Positions 8,842 through 18,801 are shown, counted from the first letter of the stretch. The stretch: 64,000 nt of DNA from an uncultured SAR116 cluster alpha proteobacterium (GCA_902615025.1 CACMNV010000002.1:106868-170867); one strand, 5' to 3'. A program made the numbers and translations. Notes: generated by a model not told the origin, from the letters alone.

Positions 8842-10179
8842 ATGCCAACAAATTTTAATTTAAATAATTCTATTTTTTCTGTGTCCGACATTTCTAATTC
8901 AATCAAGAAATTGGTAGAACAAAATTTTTCATCAATCAAAATAAAAGGGGAAATCTCTAAGCCATCCTTTCCTGCATCAGGTCATATTTATTTCAATTTA
9001 AAAGATGAAAATTCAATTATTTCCGCAGTTATTTGGAGATATAATTCCTCTAAAATAAATATAAACCTCGAAGATGGTTTAGAGATAATATGTACAGGGA
9101 AAATTACAACTTTTTCTGGTCAGTCTAAATATCAAATTATTGTTGAATCAATAGAAATTTCAGGAGAAGGAGCTTTATTAAAGCTTTTTGAGGAGAGAAA
9201 AAGAAAATTTCTTAAATTGGGTTACTTTGAAAACAATCAAAAAAAGACATTACCTTTTTTGCCTAGATCTTTAGCTATTATCACAAGTAAATCAGGCGCT
9301 GTAATTCAAGACATAATAAATAGAGTATTAGATAGATTTCCATTAAAGATTTATTTGTTTTCTGTAAGTGTACAGGGCATAAATTCATCTTATGAAATTT
9401 CAAATGCAATAAAAAAGATAAATAAACTTAAGTCTGACAAAATTCTTCACGATGTTGATATTATAATTATAGCTCGAGGAGGTGGAAGTGTTGAGGATCT
9501 TTGGGGTTTTAATGAAGAGAATGTTATAATATCGACATTTGAAAGTAAAATTCCTATAATCTCTGCTATTGGGCATGAAACTGATGTAACATTGATAGAC
9601 TATGTTGCTGATTTGAGAGCACCAACACCTTCTGCAGCAATTGAACTATGTCTTCCGGTTGCAAAAGAATTAAAAAGAAAAATATTTGAATTAAATTCAA
9701 GGAGATATGTTGCTTATCAAAATAATTTAGAAAATTTAAAAAATTTGTTATCTAAAATGAAATTAAGTAGGCCAAAAGATTTGTTAAATCATAAAATACA
9801 AAGTTATGATTTTACTCTAATGAACATGTCTAATTTAATGAATAAAAAAATTAAAGATATTGAGAATATACTTTATACTAACTCTAAATTGCTAAAGCCA
9901 CCCATTATTTTAATTAATAATTTAGAGAATAAATTCAATTTGTTAATATTAAAGTTTTTCAATTCATTTAATAACATAATTGATAGTAAAAAAATAAAAT
10001 TAATTACAACATTAAAATTAATGGAAGCAAATAGTTTTCAAAAAACTTTACAAAAGGGATTTGCTATAGTGCTTGATAATGAAAATAATATAATAAAAAA
10101 ATATGATGATGCAAAAGGATATCAAGAAGGTAAAGTACAGTTTATTGATGGAATAAGAAAAATAACATTTAAAAATTAA
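8842..10179 (+). CDS. xseA: Exodeoxyribonuclease VII large subunit
   Basis: Large subunit of the ATP-independent single-strand exonuclease VII. The N-terminal OB-fold is seen in IKIKGEISKPSFPASGHIYFNLKD (residues ~33-56). The catalytic core has AIITSKSGAVIQDI near residue 148, then IIIARGGGSVEDLWGFNEE and SAIGHETDVTLIDYVADLRAPTPSAA (about 210-265). A long helical C-terminal region follows. The length of 445 residues is normal. No Shine-Dalgarno is visible; a TAGAAT box lies just 6 bp before the ATG. The small subunit xseB is not in the window. Confidence 0.96.
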   Translation: MPTNFNLNNSIFSVSDISNSIKKLVEQNFSSIKIKGEISKPSFPASGHIYFNLKDENSIISAVIWRYNSSKININLEDGLEIICTGKITTFSGQSKYQIIVESIEISGEGALLKLFEERKRKFLKLGYFENNQKKTLPFLPRSLAIITSKSGAVIQDIINRVLDRFPLKIYLFSVSVQGINSSYEISNAIKKINKLKSDKILHDVDIIIIARGGGSVEDLWGFNEENVIISTFESKIPIISAIGHETDVTLIDYVADLRAPTPSAAIELCLPVAKELKRKIFELNSRRYVAYQNNLENLKNLLSKMKLSRPKDLLNHKIQSYDFTLMNMSNLMNKKIKDIENILYTNSKLLKPPIILINNLENKFNLLILKFFNSFNNIIDSKKIKLITTLKLMEANSFQKTLQKGFAIVLDNENNIIKKYDDAKGYQEGKVQFIDGIRKITFKN

Positions 10180-10183
10180 ATAA

Positions 10184-11071
10184 TTATTTCCCCCATCTTC
10201 TGTGTGCCCAAAGCCATTGCTCAGGCTTTTCAATTATCCATTGCTCTGTTCTTTTAGAAATTAATTCAGTTAATTTGTAGACAGCATTATCATTTTTAAT
10301 ACTTTTTGGTAATTTGATTTCATCTTCGATAGTTAATTGAAAATTAAGTAAGTTTAACCTTTCAACTCTTACCATAAAAATGGGAACATTCCATTTAAGC
10401 GACATTATCGCAGCAGCTTGTGGAGTTGGTGTTTTTTTTCCAAAAAAAGGAACCATAATTCCTTCTCTTAAAATTTGATCATTTGTCAATCCAATTACTT
10501 CACCTTTCTTTAATTTATTTGCCATTCCAATAGCAGCTGCACGTCCTTTTTTAAAAAAATCAGCATTAATTTTACTATTCCTTGAAAATTGTAATTTATT
10601 TAGTATCCAATTATTGATTGGTCTATACACAAAACTTACTCGTCTTCCAGACATCTCTCCAACTCGTAATAAAAACTCCCAATTTGCTAAATGAGCTCCA
10701 ATTAAAATAGCTGGACCTTTTTCAATTTTCTTATGACCTGTAATTAAAACTTTTTTTGATGCAATAATCTTGTCTATATGAGGAAGTTCTCCAATTATTT
10801 GACCAAAATTGAACCAGAACCTCTTTGAAATTTTAATTTTTTCTACATCTTTTTTTTTAGGGAAAGCAATATTTAAATTTTTCATAACTCTTTTTTGATA
10901 TTTTGAAAATGGTGCGATTAAAAAGAGTATAGATCCGCACATTAGTGAAGAAATTTTATACGGAATAATTTTTAATATTATAAAAAAAGGCAATATTATT
11001 AGTGCAACTATAGGGTCATGAATATATCTATCAATTTTTTTTTTAAATCTATAAGAAAATGAATCAGTCAT
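10184..11071 (-). CDS. lpxL: Lipid A biosynthesis acyltransferase (LpxL/HtrB family)
   Basis: Inner-membrane acyltransferase that adds a secondary acyl chain to the Kdo-lipid A precursor. The 295 residues include an N-terminal hydrophobic anchor (about residues 17-50) and the catalytic H-x4-E motif in GAHLANWEF near residue 125. The downstream blocks FVYRPINN and VPFFGKKTPTPQAAA are characteristic of this family. It overlaps lpxK by 8 bp in an lpx/waa operon. LpxL versus LpxM cannot be settled from sequence alone; as the only copy here it is called LpxL-like. Confidence 0.88.
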   Translation of the reverse strand: MTDSFSYRFKKKIDRYIHDPIVALIILPFFIILKIIPYKISSLMCGSILFLIAPFSKYQKRVMKNLNIAFPKKKDVEKIKISKRFWFNFGQIIGELPHIDKIIASKKVLITGHKKIEKGPAILIGAHLANWEFLLRVGEMSGRRVSFVYRPINNWILNKLQFSRNSKINADFFKKGRAAAIGMANKLKKGEVIGLTNDQILREGIMVPFFGKKTPTPQAAAIMSLKWNVPIFMVRVERLNLLNFQLTIEDEIKLPKSIKNDNAVYKLTELISKRTEQWIIEKPEQWLWAHRRWGK

Positions 11072-12050
11072 TTAATTTCTGTTTTAATAATAACCTTAAT
11101 CTAATTAAATCATTTTTATCAAATTCTATTTTCATTTTTAAGTACTTTATTTTTAAATGATATTTTTTTGGTATTTTAACAATGTCTTTTTCAGTGGTTA
11201 TTAATGTAAGGTTATTATCATCTGCAAGTTTTATAAGATCAATTATTTCATTTTCTTCATAATTATGATGGTCTTCAAATTCCTTTGTTAAAGCTATATT
11301 ATAATTAGCGCTTTTAAGAGTATCTAAAAATTTTAGGTTATTACCTAAGCCAGAAAAAGCTAAATATTTTGTCTTTACAGAAACTTTTTCAACTTTTATA
11401 TAACTATTTAAAATATCTTTTTTAAAAATATTATAACTTTTATATAAATTTTGATTTCCAGTTAAAATAATTTTATCTATGTTTTTTTTGCATGAATTAA
11501 ATGATTGCCTCAAAGGACCTGAAGGTAAACAAAACTCATTTCCAAATAATGATTTTCTATCAACGGTCAAAAAACATAAATCTTTTCCGATAGAATAATT
11601 TTGTAAGCCATCATCCATGACTATAATATCATAAATTTTCTTTTTTGAGTTTAAGTTTTCAATATATTTAACTCCCTTTAACTTATTTTTTGATACAACT
11701 GTTGGTCCTACATTTTTTAAAATTATAGCTTCATCTCCAAAAAGCATAACATCATTACTAGCTATACAAGGTTTAGAAATTTTACCTTTATAGCCGGAAG
11801 TCAAGAATATGGGATTATGTCCCATTTTTTTTAAAATTTTAAATATAAATATTGATATCGGTGTTTTCCCAGTTCCACCTACATTTATATTACCTACACA
11901 TATTATTTTGAGATGAGAAGTGTAAGGTTTTATTGTAAGAAATTTTATTTTGTCAATAATGATCCATAATAAGGAAAAAGGGTAAAGCATTAAGGAAATT
12001 AATTTGTATTGTAATGAGTTTGAGTACCACAAATTATAAAAAAAAGTCAT
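11064..12050 (-). CDS. lpxK: Tetraacyldisaccharide 4'-kinase
   Basis: Phosphorylates the 4' position of the lipid A disaccharide at the inner membrane. The N-terminus has the LpxK pattern, a membrane-associated helix followed by the Walker A site VGNINVGGTGKTPISIFI near residue 52. The substrate block VMDDGLQNYSIGKDL is near residue 145. TTEKDIVKIP near the end is also conserved. The length of 328 residues is typical. It overlaps both waaA and lpxL by a few bases, so the three are translated from one message. Confidence 0.95.
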   Translation of the reverse strand: MTFFYNLWYSNSLQYKLISLMLYPFSLLWIIIDKIKFLTIKPYTSHLKIICVGNINVGGTGKTPISIFIFKILKKMGHNPIFLTSGYKGKISKPCIASNDVMLFGDEAIILKNVGPTVVSKNKLKGVKYIENLNSKKKIYDIIVMDDGLQNYSIGKDLCFLTVDRKSLFGNEFCLPSGPLRQSFNSCKKNIDKIILTGNQNLYKSYNIFKKDILNSYIKVEKVSVKTKYLAFSGLGNNLKFLDTLKSANYNIALTKEFEDHHNYEENEIIDLIKLADDNNLTLITTEKDIVKIPKKYHLKIKYLKMKIEFDKNDLIRLRLLLKQKLND

Positions 12051-13360
12051 TTAATTATGCTTCTACTCTTGAAGATCTCTAAAAGATATTCACTAGCTTC
12101 ATCTGCTCTTAATTGAGCATAACTACAAGCATCTAGAGCATTTTTGCCCATATCCTCTAATATTAATGGTTGACTTAGTAATGAAATGACTTTTTCAACA
12201 AAAACATTTTTAAATTCAGGTGAGTATTGAATTTTAATTGCACCTCCTGACCAAACAAGATCATTGATTTGTGCATCACATTTTTCTGTGAAAGGCCCCA
12301 TAATTACAGCTTTTCCTAAACTAGCAGCCTCTGTCGGATTATGACCTCCAATTTTTTTAACTAAAGAACCAGCTACAAAAACAAGATTAGAAATTTCAAT
12401 TAATGATCCCATTTCTCCCATAGTATCTGCTAAATAAAAATAATCGCTTTGAGAAGGCAATTCATTATTGCTTCTACATTTAATATCATATCCAGCACTT
12501 AATATCAGTTTTTTTATATCTTTACTCCTTTCAATATGCCGAGGAGTAATAATAATAAGCGTATTGTCAATTCCTTTACTTCTTAAATTATTTGCAAGTT
12601 TTATTAGAATTTCTTCTTCACCAGAATGTGTCGATGCAGCTAAAAAAATATTTTTATTTTTTAAACAACTTTTTAATTTCAATATGTATTCAGTATTAAC
12701 TTGTGGTTTTTCAGCAATAGATTTTAAACTTGTTAAACTTTTTACTTTTTTTGAGCCTAAAGACTTAAATAATTCAGCATGAAATGGATCAACAGCCAAA
12801 ACAAGATCAATTTTTTTAAAAACTTTTTTAGCTAACCCTCTTCCAAACCCTCGCCAAAATCTTGACGATTTTCTGGACATTTGAGATGATGCTAAAATTA
12901 AGGGAATTTTTTTAACTGATGACCTATAAATTAAATTTGGCCAAAAATCTGATTCTACAAATATGGCCATTTCTGGCGTCCAAAAGTCCAAAAATTTGTT
13001 TACAAACTTTGGGTTATCTAAAGGATTAAATTGATGTGTTCCTGGAAACCCATTTTTAATTTTATTATTAACAAAGTTTGATGAAGTTACAGTATTTGTT
13101 GTAATTAAGAAATGGAAATTCATTTTATCAAATCCGTTTTTTAACATTGAGTTTGCCAAGGCAAGAGCAGCAACTGATTCTCCAACACTTGAGCCATGTA
13201 TCCAAATGATTTTTTTATTTTCTTTTCTTATATAACATTTACCAAATCTTTCATTAAGCCTTGATTTGATTTCTTTTCCTTTTTCAACTCTGAAATTAAG
13301 ATAATTAATTAAAAAATAATCAATTAATTTCCATAAAAAATTATAAAACGCGTAGGTCAT
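12047..13360 (-). CDS. waaA: 3-deoxy-D-manno-octulosonic acid (Kdo) transferase
   Basis: Glycosyltransferase that attaches Kdo to lipid IVA at the cytoplasmic face of the inner membrane. The 437 residues include the IWIHGSSVGESVAALALANSM block near residue 50 with its catalytic-site glutamate. The second Rossmann domain has FLAASTHSGEEE near residue 240 and SNLVFVAGSLVKKIGGHNPTEAASLGKAVIMGP near residues 325-355. Four-base overlaps with both neighbours indicate a tight operon: DUF374-waaA-lpxK-lpxL. Confidence 0.95.
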   Translation of the reverse strand: MTYAFYNFLWKLIDYFLINYLNFRVEKGKEIKSRLNERFGKCYIRKENKKIIWIHGSSVGESVAALALANSMLKNGFDKMNFHFLITTNTVTSSNFVNNKIKNGFPGTHQFNPLDNPKFVNKFLDFWTPEMAIFVESDFWPNLIYRSSVKKIPLILASSQMSRKSSRFWRGFGRGLAKKVFKKIDLVLAVDPFHAELFKSLGSKKVKSLTSLKSIAEKPQVNTEYILKLKSCLKNKNIFLAASTHSGEEEILIKLANNLRSKGIDNTLIIITPRHIERSKDIKKLILSAGYDIKCRSNNELPSQSDYFYLADTMGEMGSLIEISNLVFVAGSLVKKIGGHNPTEAASLGKAVIMGPFTEKCDAQINDLVWSGGAIKIQYSPEFKNVFVEKVISLLSQPLILEDMGKNALDACSYAQLRADEASEYLLEIFKSRSIIK

Positions 13361-14046
13361 TTATTTAACTTTTTATTAAAATTAAAATTTTCTACTTCTT
13401 TTGTAAGTTTATCAAATTCATTTTGAATCGAAAGCTTAATTTGAAAGAGTTTTTTTTCTGTAACTTTCCTTTTAACATGAATGGGCTCACCAAAAATGTA
13501 AACACCTTTTGAAAAAGGAAATGGTATTATAAAGTTATCCCATGAATTTAAAAGTTTATGATTTTTAACTTTCCAAAATAAAGGTACAATTGGAGCTCCA
13601 GTTGTTTGTGCAAGTTTGATTATTCCATCTTTTACGATTTCTTTTGGACCTTTTGGTCCATCTGGTGTTATTGCTATACTTTCTCCATTTTCAATAGCTT
13701 TAATCATTTTTATAAATGCGCTAACACCTTTTTTTTTGGAGGAACCATAAATTATTTTCATATTTATTAATTTAAATAAAATATCAGTCATCATTCCATC
13801 AGAATGAGATGATTGAAGAGCATTTATTTCTAATTTTTTTGTTGGTAATAAATATGGTCCACAATAAAGTCTATTATGCCAAGTGCAAAAAATAATGGGT
13901 TCTTTATTTTTATAATTATAACTATTTGGTTTTTTTAGCTCTTTCCAAGAGATTGATTTATAGGTAAAATTGGTAACAATAAATACTAAAAAACCCAGGA
14001 ATTTTTGTCCAAATTTATTTTTGCTGATTCTTTTTATAAATTTCAT
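13357..14046 (-). CDS. DUF374 lysophospholipid acyltransferase-family protein
   Basis: A 229-residue protein of the PlsC-like acyltransferase superfamily. It shows the HNRL motif near residue 57 and PDGPKGPKEIVKDGIIKLA near residue 130, both diagnostic for the DUF374 family. A hydrophobic segment near the N-terminus suggests membrane association. These proteins commonly lie beside waaA in alphaproteobacteria. Its substrate is unknown; its place at the head of a lipid A operon points to an envelope lipid role. It is divergent from the MsbA-like transporter. Confidence 0.85.
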   Translation of the reverse strand: MKFIKRISKNKFGQKFLGFLVFIVTNFTYKSISWKELKKPNSYNYKNKEPIIFCTWHNRLYCGPYLLPTKKLEINALQSSHSDGMMTDILFKLINMKIIYGSSKKKGVSAFIKMIKAIENGESIAITPDGPKGPKEIVKDGIIKLAQTTGAPIVPLFWKVKNHKLLNSWDNFIIPFPFSKGVYIFGEPIHVKRKVTEKKLFQIKLSIQNEFDKLTKEVENFNFNKKLNK

Positions 14047-14086
14047 TTTATAATATTTACATTTTTATTAATTAATTAATATATTG

Positions 14087-14092
14087 TATACA
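14087..14092 (+). promoter_or_regulatory. Possible -10 box, leaderless start of MsbA-like gene
   Basis: TATACA lies 8 bases before the ATG at 14101, and no Shine-Dalgarno sequence is present. The spacing would place the transcription start at about the A of ATG. The -35 region is poor (TTTATT at a 17-bp spacer). Confidence 0.25.
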
Positions 14093-14100
14093 TATATCAA

Positions 14101-15771
14101 ATGAATAAAAAAAATTTAAAAAACTTTGAATTAATAAAAAAAATAAACAAAGATTTTTTTATTAATCAAAAGTCCGATATTTTAATTTGTTTAATTTTAC
14201 TCTTAATTGTAAGTCTAACTACTGCAATTTATCCATTTTTAATACAAAAAGTTTTTGATAATTTCACTGAAAATAAATATTCATGGTTTTTTCTTCCAAT
14301 TATAATTGCTCTCGTTGCATCTATACGAGGTATAGCAATGTTTTTTCAAATAAAACAAGTATCAAAAGTAACATTAAAAGTTAGTATTGATATTCAAAAA
14401 AAATTATCAAATCATTTGTTATTCTCTGATTTAGATGTGATTAAAAAAATCTCTTCTGGAAATCATATTTCTAGAATAATGAATGATGTTAATCTAATAA
14501 GAGATAGTGTGGAAAGATCTTTAAATAATTTAATTAGAGATCTAATAACAATTATATGTTTGATAGTTTATTTGATTTGGTTAGATTGGGTTTTGGCTGT
14601 AGTTGTCTTATCAATTTATCCACTTGCATTAAAACCGATTATATCCATTGGAAAAAAACAAAGATTTTATGCATTATCATTACAAGAAAAAATGGAGAGC
14701 TTAACCTCTTTTTTATCTGAAATTTTTAGAAATATTTCAATGATAAAGTCATATTCATTAGAAAAACTAGAGAAGAATAGAATAAATAAATCTCTAGATA
14801 GCTTATTTCTAAGTTTATTTGATATTGTAAAGGGAAGAGCAAAAGTTTTGCCACTTTTAGAGGTGTTGGGAGGAATTGCAGCTGCCTTTGTAATTTTAAT
14901 TGCTAGTTATAGAATTAATTCAGGTTTTATGACAATTGGAAGCGTCATTGGGTTTGTTACTGCATTACTAATGTTAGCTCAACCTGCTAGAGCTTTGGGA
15001 ACTTTTAACACTATTTTGCAAGAAGGTCTAAGCTCATTGCAAAGAATATATAAACAATTAAACGAAATGCCAAAAATTGAAAGAATTAGTAATGTTAAAA
15101 AAGAACTTAAAATTCCAAATAATCCAACTATTGAATTTAAAGATGTAAGTTTTTTTTTCGAAAAAAATAAAATTATTCTTGATAAAATCTCCTTTAAAAC
15201 AAAAAAATCAAAAATGCATATTATTGGTGAAAGTGGTAGTGGGAAGTCAACAATATTTAATTTAATCAGTAGATTTATAGATCCTAAAAAAGGGAATATT
15301 TTCATCAATGATGTGAATATAAAAGATGTATCACTTTTTTCTTTGAGACAAAATATAAGTTTAGTTAGTCAAGAAACGGTGATATACAACGATACTTTTA
15401 ATAATAACATATCTTTAGGTAAATTAAACGCCACAAAACGTGAAATAATAAAAGCTGCTAAATTAGCCAATATTCATGATTTTATTATAAGTCAAGAAAA
15501 TGGTTATGATACTGTTATTAATGAAGCAGGTAGTAATTTATCTGGAGGTCAAAAACAAAGAATATCAATAGCAAGAGCGTTTTTAAAAAACTCAAAAATC
15601 TTATTGTTAGATGAAGTTACTAGTGCTTTAGATTCTAAAACCTCAAAAAATATCTTAAAATCAATTAATCAATTAAGTAAAAATAAAACATGTATATATA
15701 TTTCTCATGATGACTATGAAATAATTAAAAATTCTCAAAAATTAATAATTTCTAATACTAAAATTAAATAA
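14101..15771 (+). CDS. MsbA-like ABC exporter (fused membrane and ATPase domains)
   Basis: Half-size ABC exporter of 556 residues. The N-terminal half has about six membrane helices. The ATPase has Walker A IIGESGSGKSTIFNL near residue 375, signature LSGGQKQRISIARAF near residue 480 and Walker B ILLLDEVTSALD near 500. Placed divergently from a lipid A operon, it is most likely the MsbA flippase that moves lipid A-core across the inner membrane. Substrate cannot be read from the sequence, and other lipid or peptide exporters look similar. No Shine-Dalgarno is visible. Confidence 0.85.
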   Translation: MNKKNLKNFELIKKINKDFFINQKSDILICLILLLIVSLTTAIYPFLIQKVFDNFTENKYSWFFLPIIIALVASIRGIAMFFQIKQVSKVTLKVSIDIQKKLSNHLLFSDLDVIKKISSGNHISRIMNDVNLIRDSVERSLNNLIRDLITIICLIVYLIWLDWVLAVVVLSIYPLALKPIISIGKKQRFYALSLQEKMESLTSFLSEIFRNISMIKSYSLEKLEKNRINKSLDSLFLSLFDIVKGRAKVLPLLEVLGGIAAAFVILIASYRINSGFMTIGSVIGFVTALLMLAQPARALGTFNTILQEGLSSLQRIYKQLNEMPKIERISNVKKELKIPNNPTIEFKDVSFFFEKNKIILDKISFKTKKSKMHIIGESGSGKSTIFNLISRFIDPKKGNIFINDVNIKDVSLFSLRQNISLVSQETVIYNDTFNNNISLGKLNATKREIIKAAKLANIHDFIISQENGYDTVINEAGSNLSGGQKQRISIARAFLKNSKILLLDEVTSALDSKTSKNILKSINQLSKNKTCIYISHDDYEIIKNSQKLIISNTKIK

Positions 15772-15773
15772 AA

Positions 15774-16442
15774 TTATTCTCTTCTCAAAACTTTTGTAAT
15801 TATTTTTTCAAAAAATTTATTTTCAGAAAAAATTGCTTCTAATTCTTGAGGTTTGTATATATTTCTTGTCCAATAGATAAAATCTGCATTTTTAGTTTTT
15901 TTATAATATTTGATGTAAAGATCACAAAAAGCATCAAGTATACCAGTCTTTGCGTGTTTTATATGAAGATATTTTAATGAAAGTTGTTTTTTTGCCACTT
16001 CTGGATTTTCTTTAGATTTTAAAACTTTAAAAAGAAATGCTATAATGCCAGCTCTATCAGCTCCAGATTTGCAATGAATTAAGGCTGGGTATTTTATTGA
16101 GTTAAAAACTGCGTTAGCTTTAAAAATCATATTTTTATCTGGTGCTGCACGTGATCGAGCTACTAAGTTTACAAGTTCTATTCCATTTTGCTCACATGCT
16201 TGTTTTTCAAGAAACCAGCCACCATCTTTTTTCCCACCTCGAAGGTTGATAATAGTTTTGATTCCAAGTTTTTTATATTTTTTAATTCTTTGAGGAGTCG
16301 GCATATTAGATCTATACATATTATCATCAATTTTATGAAAATTATTATATAATAGTCTTAAAAAACCATGATCAACTATCATCATTTCATACCAATATCT
16401 TAAAATTTTAAGTTTACTTTTAGGTATTAGATCCCCCTGCAA
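15774..16442 (-). CDS. Tyrosine/dual-specificity phosphatase family protein
   Basis: A 222-residue protein with the cysteine-phosphatase signature HCKSGADRAG (C-x5-R) near residue 122. An upstream conserved acidic/loop region reads LGIKTIINLRGGKKDGGW. This fold covers protein, phosphoinositide and lipid phosphatases. The ATG lies 23 bp inside the upstream pmbA gene, so translation is coupled. Its place next to lipid A genes raises the possibility of a lipid or envelope phosphatase role. That is inference; substrate is unknown. Confidence 0.8.
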   Translation of the reverse strand: MQGDLIPKSKLKILRYWYEMMIVDHGFLRLLYNNFHKIDDNMYRSNMPTPQRIKKYKKLGIKTIINLRGGKKDGGWFLEKQACEQNGIELVNLVARSRAAPDKNMIFKANAVFNSIKYPALIHCKSGADRAGIIAFLFKVLKSKENPEVAKKQLSLKYLHIKHAKTGILDAFCDLYIKYYKKTKNADFIYWTRNIYKPQELEAIFSENKFFEKIITKVLRRE

Positions 16443-17781
16443 TTGTCATTTCATTAATTAATATGCTAGGTGTAGAAATGGTTGAATTTAAATCTAAGTT
16501 ATTTGCAGGCACCATTTGTAAAAACATTTCTTTTAAATTTCCTGCAATAGTAGCTTCAGATATCGGGTTCGAGAGTTTGCCATTTTTAATCCAAAATCCA
16601 CTGGCTCCTCTACTATAATCACCAGTAATTAAAGAAACGCTTGATCCGAGTAATTCTGTAATATAAAACCCATTTGAAATATTTTTTATCATATCTTTTT
16701 CATCAATATTGCCCGGCATAATCATAGCATTACTTACGCCTATCCCTGGAGGTGAAGTCAAGCTTCTTATAGCATTACAGTTAGTATTCAAACCTAACTG
16801 TCTTGCTGATGAAAGGTTAAGCAGATAATTTTTTAATATCCCATTAGAAACAAGCTCCATTTTTTTTGTTCCTAAACCCTCTGCATCAAATAATTTTGAC
16901 CCTAATCCTTTGCTTAAATGTGGGTCATCAACGACATTTATTTTACTATTGAATATATGTTCATTTAGTTTTCCTTTTAAAAAACTTGTTCCACTTATAA
17001 TTGAAGTTCCATTAATTCCAGAAATTATATGGCTTAGAATTGATTTAGCTACCCTTGGTTCAAAAATTACTGGGAATTTACCTGTCGGTGCTTTAGTAGA
17101 TCCAATCTTATCTAAAACCTTTTTAGCAACTCTCCTAGCTATTAATTTTGGTTCTTCAATATCATTATAAAATACCTTTGAAGAATAATCATAATCTCTT
17201 ACCATTTTATCTGATTTAGATGCTATGAGGGTCAAAGAACTTAAATTGTTTGATTTAAAATGTTTGTTATGAAAATTATTGCTATTAGAATAATAAATTT
17301 CGCTCTTAGTCCACGCTACTTGAACTCCATCACTAACTAATTGATTAGAAAAATTTAGAGCATGATTTTCTATTTCATTAGCCCTAGTCTCTAATTGATC
17401 AATTGAGGGTTCAAAACAATCATTTGTAAGAATTTTAACTTTTTTATTAATAGGATTCTGATCCATATCATTTTTTGTGGCAATGCCACTAAAATTATCT
17501 TCAGGTGAAACTTCAGCAATTTTTGCAGCTTTATCAGCTAATTTTATTAATGATTTTTCATCAATTTTATTTGTTGAAAGTATAGAAAACTTTTTCCCTT
17601 TAAATACTCTAATTCCAATATTGTATGTATCAAATTCTTCTATTTTTTCTTTTACATTATTTCTAACTTCTAATGATTTTCCATAGCTTTTTGATATAAT
17701 AACTTCAGTATCAGTAGCACTATTTTTTTTTGATTTATCAAGCAATATAGAGATTATTTCATTTGTTTTGTACGTTTTCAT
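16420..17781 (-). CDS. pmbA: TldE/PmbA metalloprotease-family subunit
   Basis: A 453-residue member of the TldD/PmbA family. TldE (PmbA) forms a heterodimer with TldD that degrades or matures small peptides; the catalytic zinc site lies in TldD, whose gene is in this window at 28.0-29.5 kb. Family blocks seen here include VIFEPRVAKSILSHIISGINGTSI near residue 240 and LTGDYSRGASGFWI near residue 385. It lacks the HExxxH zinc motif, as TldE should. It overlaps the phosphatase gene by 23 bp and is divergent from argC. Confidence 0.93.
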   Translation of the reverse strand: MKTYKTNEIISILLDKSKKNSATDTEVIISKSYGKSLEVRNNVKEKIEEFDTYNIGIRVFKGKKFSILSTNKIDEKSLIKLADKAAKIAEVSPEDNFSGIATKNDMDQNPINKKVKILTNDCFEPSIDQLETRANEIENHALNFSNQLVSDGVQVAWTKSEIYYSNSNNFHNKHFKSNNLSSLTLIASKSDKMVRDYDYSSKVFYNDIEEPKLIARRVAKKVLDKIGSTKAPTGKFPVIFEPRVAKSILSHIISGINGTSIISGTSFLKGKLNEHIFNSKINVVDDPHLSKGLGSKLFDAEGLGTKKMELVSNGILKNYLLNLSSARQLGLNTNCNAIRSLTSPPGIGVSNAMIMPGNIDEKDMIKNISNGFYITELLGSSVSLITGDYSRGASGFWIKNGKLSNPISEATIAGNLKEMFLQMVPANNLDLNSTISTPSILINEMTIAGGSNT

Positions 17782-17854
17782 TTAGTTATTTTGATTAATT
17801 GATTATAAGTAATTTAAATGTTTTTTAATTTCTTTCAATAATTAGAGGATTTGT

Positions 17855-18796
17855 ATGATAAAAAAAGTTTTTATTGATGGTGAAGAAGGAACTACAGGAC
17901 TTCAAATTTATGAAAGATTAGAAAAACATCCAAATATAAAAGTCATTAAAATTGATCCTAATAAAAGAAAGAATTTATTAGTGAAAAAGGAAATGATGAA
18001 AAAGGCTGATCTAGTATTTTTGTGTTTACCTGATACAGCCTCACGAGAAGCTGTTGCTTTAGGAAAAGAACTTGAAGAACATTGTCCTATTTTTATAGAT
18101 GCTTCCACAGCACACAGAACTTCTGCAATGTGGAGCTATGGATTGCCTGAATTATCAGATCAATACAGAAATAATATAAATAAATCTAATTTAATTGCAG
18201 TTCCTGGATGTTATGCAACAGGATCAAATCTAATTATATTTCCATTGATAAAGATGGGATTAATTTCTAATTCTCATCAGTTTATAATTCAAGCAGTCAG
18301 TGGGTTTAGTGGAGGTGGCAAAAATTTAATTGAATACCAGAATAATAATGATTCCCCCTTTTTTTACTATGGGTTAAATTTAAGTCATAAACATCTCCCA
18401 GAAATTAAATTTCATTGTGGTTTAGAAAATAATCCAATTTTTTTACCATCGGTCGCAAATTTTTATCAAGGTATGATTGTAAATTTATTTTTGACCATAA
18501 AAGATTTTGAAAAAGAGACCTCTTTTTTTGAAATTGAAAGTTTTTTCAGCGACTATTATCAAAATCAACAATTTATTAAAGTTAAATCTAATGATGACAT
18601 TCAATTGCCTGATGGTTTTTATAAACCAAACTTAATAGTAAATTCTAACGATGTTGAAATTAATTTTTTTAAAAACACAAATAGTTGTCAATTAATAATT
18701 TCTGCAAATTTTGATAATCTTGGAAAAGGAGCTTCTGCTGCAGCAATTCAATGTATGAATTTAAGATTTGGTTTTGATGAAATATTAGGTTTGTAG
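17855..18796 (+). CDS. argC: N-acetyl-gamma-glutamyl-phosphate reductase (short type)
   Basis: NADPH-dependent third step of arginine synthesis. At 313 residues it matches the shorter ArgC class common in proteobacteria. The N-terminus reads KKVFIDGEEGTTGLQIYERL (a Rossmann start). The catalytic cysteine is in PGCYATGSNL near residue 120, and the substrate region SGFSGGGKNLIEY is near 150. HKHLPEIKFH carries the conserved histidine. GAGGA lies 6-7 bp upstream of the ATG. The next gene starts 5 bp after its stop, so they share a transcript. Confidence 0.94.
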   Translation: MIKKVFIDGEEGTTGLQIYERLEKHPNIKVIKIDPNKRKNLLVKKEMMKKADLVFLCLPDTASREAVALGKELEEHCPIFIDASTAHRTSAMWSYGLPELSDQYRNNINKSNLIAVPGCYATGSNLIIFPLIKMGLISNSHQFIIQAVSGFSGGGKNLIEYQNNNDSPFFYYGLNLSHKHLPEIKFHCGLENNPIFLPSVANFYQGMIVNLFLTIKDFEKETSFFEIESFFSDYYQNQQFIKVKSNDDIQLPDGFYKPNLIVNSNDVEINFFKNTNSCQLIISANFDNLGKGASAAAIQCMNLRFGFDEILGL

Positions 18797-18801
18797 TTGT
18801 A

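Noticed and set aside
14041-14100. TTAATTAATTAAT and GTATAC repeats between DUF374 and the MsbA-like gene
   Set aside because: Short, imperfect and AT-rich; not distinguishable from background as an operator.
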